DNA from: Flavobacteriales bacterium
GTDB taxonomy: Bacteria; Bacteroidota; Bacteroidia; Flavobacteriales_F; PHOS-HE28
Assembly (NCBI GenBank): GCA_019638115.1
Contig: JAHBUK010000001.1
Location: forward strand, 1-64,000
Direction: 5' to 3'
Length of the DNA stretch: 64,000 nucleotides
The first letter of the stretch is position 1. Each line of letters begins with the position of its first letter. Shown in pieces: positions 60,169 through 64,000 of the stretch. Below the pieces are notes generated by a model. That model was not told where the DNA came from. It saw nothing but the letters and a program-made list of their open reading frames with translations, and searched no databases. The translations under genes and the position numbers were made by a program.

Positions 60169-61513
60169 GCGCCAGGGATGTTTCGCGGAATGGTGAGAAC
60201 AACGCGGCCACCGCGTTCGGCCCTTTGTTATCCTCATTCTCCGGTGGATCGCCAGCATGCTCCCCGGCGCCTCCATGACCGGCCGTCGGGTTGGGCCGCA
60301 TCAGGGGCCGGTCGTCCTTCAGGTCCTCGGGCGTCAGGGAGGGAACGAGCCGCTCGGCGCGGTCAAGCAGGGACACGAACAGGCTGCGCGAGAAGACCAG
60401 CGCATAGGGCATTCGCTCCACCAGCAGGGTGAAGAAACCCAATGGGCGGTGCGGTACGTCGCCGTGACCATCCCGGTCCAGGTCGTAGCCCGTGTAGCGG
60501 TCCCAGTAGTTGCCCTCCATACGGTTGTAGGCCAGCGAACCATTGGTGCTCACATCGAAGGTATTGCCGCTGAACACGTTGCCCTCCAGATCACAGTGCA
60601 TGGAACTGGCGTACATCCGCAGCGCCCAGCCGTTCAGCCGGAAAAGGTTGTCCTCGAAGCGCAGGCGGTTGCAGCCATCCACCAATATCCCGGTGGTGTT
60701 GTCCATGAAGGTGTTGTTCTCGATGGTGCCATCGTTGATGTCCTTCAGCAGCAGGCCATAAGCGCTGGCACCCCGATTGGCCAGGAAACGGTTCTGCCGC
60801 ATGTGGATGTCGCGCGAATACATCACGGCCACGCCCGCACCATTGTCCTCGAAGTGGTTGTGCGCATACAGGTTGCCATGGCTGAACATGAAGTGCAGAC
60901 CGTAGCGCTCACAGTGCAACACCGTATTGTCCGTGATGCGCGCATCGCTCACGAACTCCAGGTAGATGCCGTCCCGGTGGTGCATCACGTGGTTGTTCCG
61001 GATGGTCGCCCGGCTGCTCTTCCACAGGTGGATGCCGTTGGCCATGCTCTCCTCGCTGCCAGGGCGGCCGGCCACGCGGTTGCCCTCGATCACCGCGTCA
61101 TGTGCGCCATTGAGGTGAATGGCGAAGAAGCTCTCCTCGATGTGATTGTCCGCGATGGTGATGCGCCGGCACTCCTGCACACTGATGGCCGCCAGATCGT
61201 CCATGTGGCTGATGCGCGTGCCTCGGATGCGGAAGCCCCGGATGGTGACATCGTCCGCCCTCACCACCAGCACATCGCCCTCGCCTTCGCCATCGATCAT
61301 GGCACCATCGGCAGCGATCAGGGTCACGGGCTTGCGGATGGTGATGGTCCCTTCGCGCACTTCACCATGCACCAGCACCGTATCACCCGGCGCGATGGTC
61401 TCCAACAGATCCTTCAATGTACGCCCCTGGCCGCTGTGGAATGTGTGGTGGCCCGCCCATGCCATCGTGGGCAGGAGCAGCCAGGACAGCAGGATCGCCA
61501 GGACCTTCCCCAT
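60161..61513 (-). CDS. nosD: NosD, periplasmic copper-centre maturation protein
   Basis: The 450-residue protein has a signal peptide (LLSWLLLPTMAWA) and a right-handed parallel beta-helix with many short repeats (ITIADNHIEESFFAIHLNGA, ATIRNNHVMHHRDGIYLE). NosD works with NosFY to assemble the CuZ site of N2O reductase. The C-terminal tail is charged and Pro-rich (PPENEDNKGPN) and extends beyond the repeats. Confidence 0.93.
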   Translation of the reverse strand: MGKVLAILLSWLLLPTMAWAGHHTFHSGQGRTLKDLLETIAPGDTVLVHGEVREGTITIRKPVTLIAADGAMIDGEGEGDVLVVRADDVTIRGFRIRGTRISHMDDLAAISVQECRRITIADNHIEESFFAIHLNGAHDAVIEGNRVAGRPGSEESMANGIHLWKSSRATIRNNHVMHHRDGIYLEFVSDARITDNTVLHCERYGLHFMFSHGNLYAHNHFEDNGAGVAVMYSRDIHMRQNRFLANRGASAYGLLLKDINDGTIENNTFMDNTTGILVDGCNRLRFEDNLFRLNGWALRMYASSMHCDLEGNVFSGNTFDVSTNGSLAYNRMEGNYWDRYTGYDLDRDGHGDVPHRPLGFFTLLVERMPYALVFSRSLFVSLLDRAERLVPSLTPEDLKDDRPLMRPNPTAGHGGAGEHAGDPPENEDNKGPNAVAALFSPFRETSLAHG

Positions 61514-61514
61514 A

Positions 61515-61952
61515 TCACTGCATCAGGAGTTCGCGCACCCCGGCCCAGTCCAGGACCTCGGTCTTGTCCTGCACCATGGCGCGCTGTTGCTTCTCCTCGC
61601 TGCTGAAGGCCGCCACATCACCGCGCATGGGACTGCGGAAAGCCGGGCCGTGCAGGTAGAAGGCGGTGGTTGCATCGATCAGTTTGCCGGGTTCGGCGTG
61701 ATCGCACACGTACCACGCGGTCACCTGGTCTTCGGCGATGGTGCCATCGCCCACGTGCCGCACCATGCAGCTGATGTCATCGAAAACGTACTGGCGCCCC
61801 TTCAGGGTGGTGAGGGCCGCGCCGAATTGTTTGTCCACCACGTTCATGCGGCAGTGCGCACATTCGGCCTTGCCGAAGTCGATGCGCACGTCCTGCTGGC
61901 CGCAGGAGAACAGGGCAGGTGCGAGGATCAGAAGGAGGGCAAGGGTTCGCAT
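61515..61952 (-). CDS. nosL: NosL copper chaperone lipoprotein
   Basis: The start at 61952 (MRTLALLLILAPALF) gives 145 residues with the lipobox LFSC. The copper-binding segment CAHCRMNVVD and DISCMV match NosL. It delivers Cu(I) to NosZ in the periplasm. It is one base from the nosD start. Confidence 0.93.
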   Translation of the reverse strand: MRTLALLLILAPALFSCGQQDVRIDFGKAECAHCRMNVVDKQFGAALTTLKGRQYVFDDISCMVRHVGDGTIAEDQVTAWYVCDHAEPGKLIDATTAFYLHGPAFRSPMRGDVAAFSSEEKQQRAMVQDKTEVLDWAGVRELLMQ

Positions 61953-61977
61953 GTTCCATCCCGTCACGGGGGTCGTT

Positions 61978-62568
61978 TCAGTTCGTTGTTGCGGCCTGCA
62001 TACGGCGCCGCATGTCGCGTATCTCCAGGAAGTAGACACCGGCCAGCAGGGCCATCACCCCGAAAAGGATCCAGCCACCGATGTCCGGCGTGGACCAAGC
62101 ATCGAAGTTGAGCAGTTGCTTGTGGCCGATCAGGGGTGGCTGATAGGCCTGGTCCTCGATCTTGATCGCCGCACGGGGGTCCAGGTTGTGCCCGTACTCA
62201 TAGCCCCAATCCCACATGCGCCACAGGGCCCACAGGCCGAAGAGCGAGAGGGTGACCAGCCCCAGGAAGAGCAGGATACGCCTGCCCCAGGCCGCGGCCA
62301 CCAGTCCCAGCACGGCGAGCACCATGATGATCTTGGGCAGGTAGATGAACTCCTTGAACATCTCGTCCTTGATGTAGGCCATGCCGATGTAGTGGTTGAG
62401 GCCGTTGATCTTTTCCACGTCGCCCTCGAATCGATCGGCGAAGATCTGCAGGTAGAGTCCCTCGGGATATTGCGGCGCGGCCAGGTCGATGCGCCAGATC
62501 GGCACCACCAGCAGCACCAGCAGTGCAAGTGCCGCCAAGGCGATCATGATGCGGGAGATGGGTCTCAT
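61978..62568 (-). CDS. Membrane protein of the clade II nos operon
   Basis: The ATG at 62568 (MRPISRIMIALAALA) gives 196 residues. It has one N-terminal TM helix, a periplasmic domain (LAAPQYPEGLYLQIFADRF), then three TM helices. Proteins with this layout sit between nosZ and nosL in many Bacteroidota nos clusters. A function in electron supply or maturation is suspected but not shown. Confidence 0.8.
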   Translation of the reverse strand: MRPISRIMIALAALALLVLLVVPIWRIDLAAPQYPEGLYLQIFADRFEGDVEKINGLNHYIGMAYIKDEMFKEFIYLPKIIMVLAVLGLVAAAWGRRILLFLGLVTLSLFGLWALWRMWDWGYEYGHNLDPRAAIKIEDQAYQPPLIGHKQLLNFDAWSTPDIGGWILFGVMALLAGVYFLEIRDMRRRMQAATTN

Positions 62569-62661
62569 GGTCTGCAATGTGAATGGTTTGGAAAGCGGGA
62601 GGGTGGTGAGGGTGGTCTGGCGTTCACCACCCTTACCACCCTCGCCGTTCTCCCCTCCGAA

Positions 62662-64000
62662 CTACAATTCGTCGTCCACGCTTACGGTGTAGGCCTTCAG
62701 CGGAACGTTGCTGCCACGTGGGCTCACACGCAGGTAGCCCTGCATTTCCTGGTGCAACGCACTGCAGAAGTCCGTGCAGTAGAAGGGCACCACGCCCACC
62801 TTGGTCGGTATCCACTTCAGTGTGGCGGTCTCGCCGGGCATGATCAGCAGTTCGGCATTGGCCGCGCCCTTGATCGCGAAGCCATGCGGAACGTCCCAGT
62901 CCTGCTCCAGGTTGGTCACGTGGAAGTACACGGTGTCGCCCAACTGGATGCCCTCGATGTTGTCCGGTGTGAAGTGCGAGCGGATGGTGGTCATCTTGAT
63001 GTGCACGTTGCGCCCGCGGCGTTCGATGCCGCTCTCCTTCTCGCCCTTGGCCACCCAGGGGTGCTCGTTCTCCTCGATGCGGTAGAACTTCACGCTCTTG
63101 TCCTTGAGCAGCTCTGCGGGGCAGGCCACCGCATAGTGCGGCTCGCCCACTGTCGGGAAGTCGAGCAGCAGTTCCATCTTGTCACCGTCGATGCTGTAGA
63201 GCTGCGCGCTGTGGCACAGTTCGGGACCGGTGGGCAGGTAACGGTCCTTGGTGATCTTGTTATACGCGATCACGTATTTGCCATAGGGCTTCACATTGGG
63301 ACCGCCGGGCACGCACAGGTGGCCGATGCTGTAGTAGGTGGGCACGCGATCCAGCACCTCCAGGTCCTTGATGTTCCATTTCACGATCTCACTGCTCACG
63401 AAGAAGCTGGTGTAGGCGTTGCCGTGTGCGTCGAACTCGGTGTGCAGAGGGCCGAGGCCGGGCTTCTTCACCTCACCGTATAGCACGCTCTCGTACTTCA
63501 GCACGGGAATGCCGGCGAAGTCGCCCTCGAAGTCCTGGTTGGCGATGGCCTGCTGGATCTTGCTGAAGGAGAAGACCGGCAACAGGGCGGCCAGCTTGCC
63601 GCTGCCCACGATGAACTCACCGGTGGGATCCACATCACAGCCATGCGGGCTCTTGGGGCAAGGCATGAAGTACACCAGGCCCGGGTGCTCCATGTAGTCC
63701 AGTTGCAGCACGTCGTCATAAATGGTGCTCTCCACCGTGTGGGTCTTGTGGTTGTGCCAATTGCTGTAGTGCTTGCCCGGCACACGCTTGCCCCTGCCCT
63801 CCTTGACCAGTTGTTCGGCCATCTTCCAGTTCACGGCCATGATGAAGTCCTTGTCCCGCTGGCTGGCGTTCACCTCCAGCAGGCTATAAGCTTTCTCGGT
63901 GTTGTAGCAGCTGAAGAAGAACCAGCCGTCGCTGGCGCCCTTGCCGGTGCGGGCCAGATCGAAGTTCACCGGCGGGGTGAGGATCTGGAATGCGATGCTC
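62662..64000 (-). CDS. nosZ: Nitrous-oxide reductase, clade II, 5' end outside window
   Basis: The frame is open to the window edge (codons above 63969 continue as SIAFQILTPPVNFD), so the N-terminus is missing. The beta-propeller that carries CuZ is seen in part (SPHGCDVDPTGEF, GLGPLHTEFDAHGNAYTS). The C-terminal cupredoxin has the CuA motif YCTDFCSALHQEMQGY, with both Cys, His and Met. It reduces N2O to N2 in the periplasm. The downstream gene order (membrane protein, nosL, nosD, nosF, nosY) is that of clade II. Confidence 0.95.
   Translation of the reverse strand, partial: SIAFQILTPPVNFDLARTGKGASDGWFFFSCYNTEKAYSLLEVNASQRDKDFIMAVNWKMAEQLVKEGRGKRVPGKHYSNWHNHKTHTVESTIYDDVLQLDYMEHPGLVYFMPCPKSPHGCDVDPTGEFIVGSGKLAALLPVFSFSKIQQAIANQDFEGDFAGIPVLKYESVLYGEVKKPGLGPLHTEFDAHGNAYTSFFVSSEIVKWNIKDLEVLDRVPTYYSIGHLCVPGGPNVKPYGKYVIAYNKITKDRYLPTGPELCHSAQLYSIDGDKMELLLDFPTVGEPHYAVACPAELLKDKSVKFYRIEENEHPWVAKGEKESGIERRGRNVHIKMTTIRSHFTPDNIEGIQLGDTVYFHVTNLEQDWDVPHGFAIKGAANAELLIMPGETATLKWIPTKVGVVPFYCTDFCSALHQEMQGYLRVSPRGSNVPLKAYTVSVDDEL

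Overview
The window is a G+C-rich chromosomal segment that reads as Bacteroidota, most likely a member of the Flavobacteriales. The evidence is several secreted proteins with type IX secretion (T9SS) C-terminal sorting tails, a DUF3822-rsmD-coaD gene string, clade II NosZ with its Bacteroidota-style accessory order, and BtuB/YncE-type surface vitamin B12 uptake. This assignment is inference from gene content. No rRNA, tRNA, CRISPR array or intact transposase was recognised.

Layout. 1-2648: 5' part of a gingipain-fold secreted protein with 39-residue Cys/Asn/Asp repeats. 3182-14444: a compact biosynthetic cluster of three genes, namely a hybrid NRPS-PKS-aminotransferase (A-T-KS-AT-T-AMT), an NRPS with thioesterase (C-A-T-TE), and an Sfp-type PPTase. 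14578-27704: housekeeping genes (RecD-like helicase, DUF3822, rsmD, coaD, thioredoxin-fold protein, NUDIX, pyrE, SRPBCC protein, a toxin-antitoxin pair, MsbA-like ABC exporter, rsmG, ECF sigma factor, glycosyltransferase). 27855-30157: tgt and an LptF/G permease. 30241-35693: an arsenic island (ArsR, ArsM, CX5R phosphatase/arsenate-reductase-like protein, ACR3, DoxX, MFS-rhodanese fusion). 35804-38342: a large T9SS beta-propeller gene split by a poly-C frameshift. 39186-44578: a B12 uptake operon under a cobalamin riboswitch. 44777-46748: pyrophosphatase divergent from a CLC-type antiporter preceded by a fluoride (crcB) riboswitch. 46781-51905: TauE/SafE permease, queD, carbonic anhydrase, persulfide dioxygenase-rhodanese, a Cys-rich protein and a T9SS protein. 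51995-56998: B12-dependent ribonucleotide reductase nrdJ with a diverged duplicate of its 3' end about 2.2 kb away, bracketing a low-G+C islet. 57424-64000: FAS1 lipoprotein, then nosY, nosF, nosD, nosL, a membrane protein and nosZ (running off the window).

How the genes work together. B12 uptake (riboswitch, BtuB, BtuG-like propeller) would feed the B12-dependent NrdJ. TGT and QueD belong to queuosine modification. The arsenic genes give sensing, methylation and efflux. The fluoride riboswitch would control F- export beside the fluoride-sensitive pyrophosphatase. The nos genes allow N2O reduction. The NRPS-PKS should make a small peptide containing a beta-amino or 3,4-diamino acid unit.

A strong secondary theme is short palindromic and tandem repeat families. 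They fill intergenic gaps and have also entered coding sequence in frame: the KS domain of the PKS, the ArsM tail, the helicase, and two NRPS linkers.
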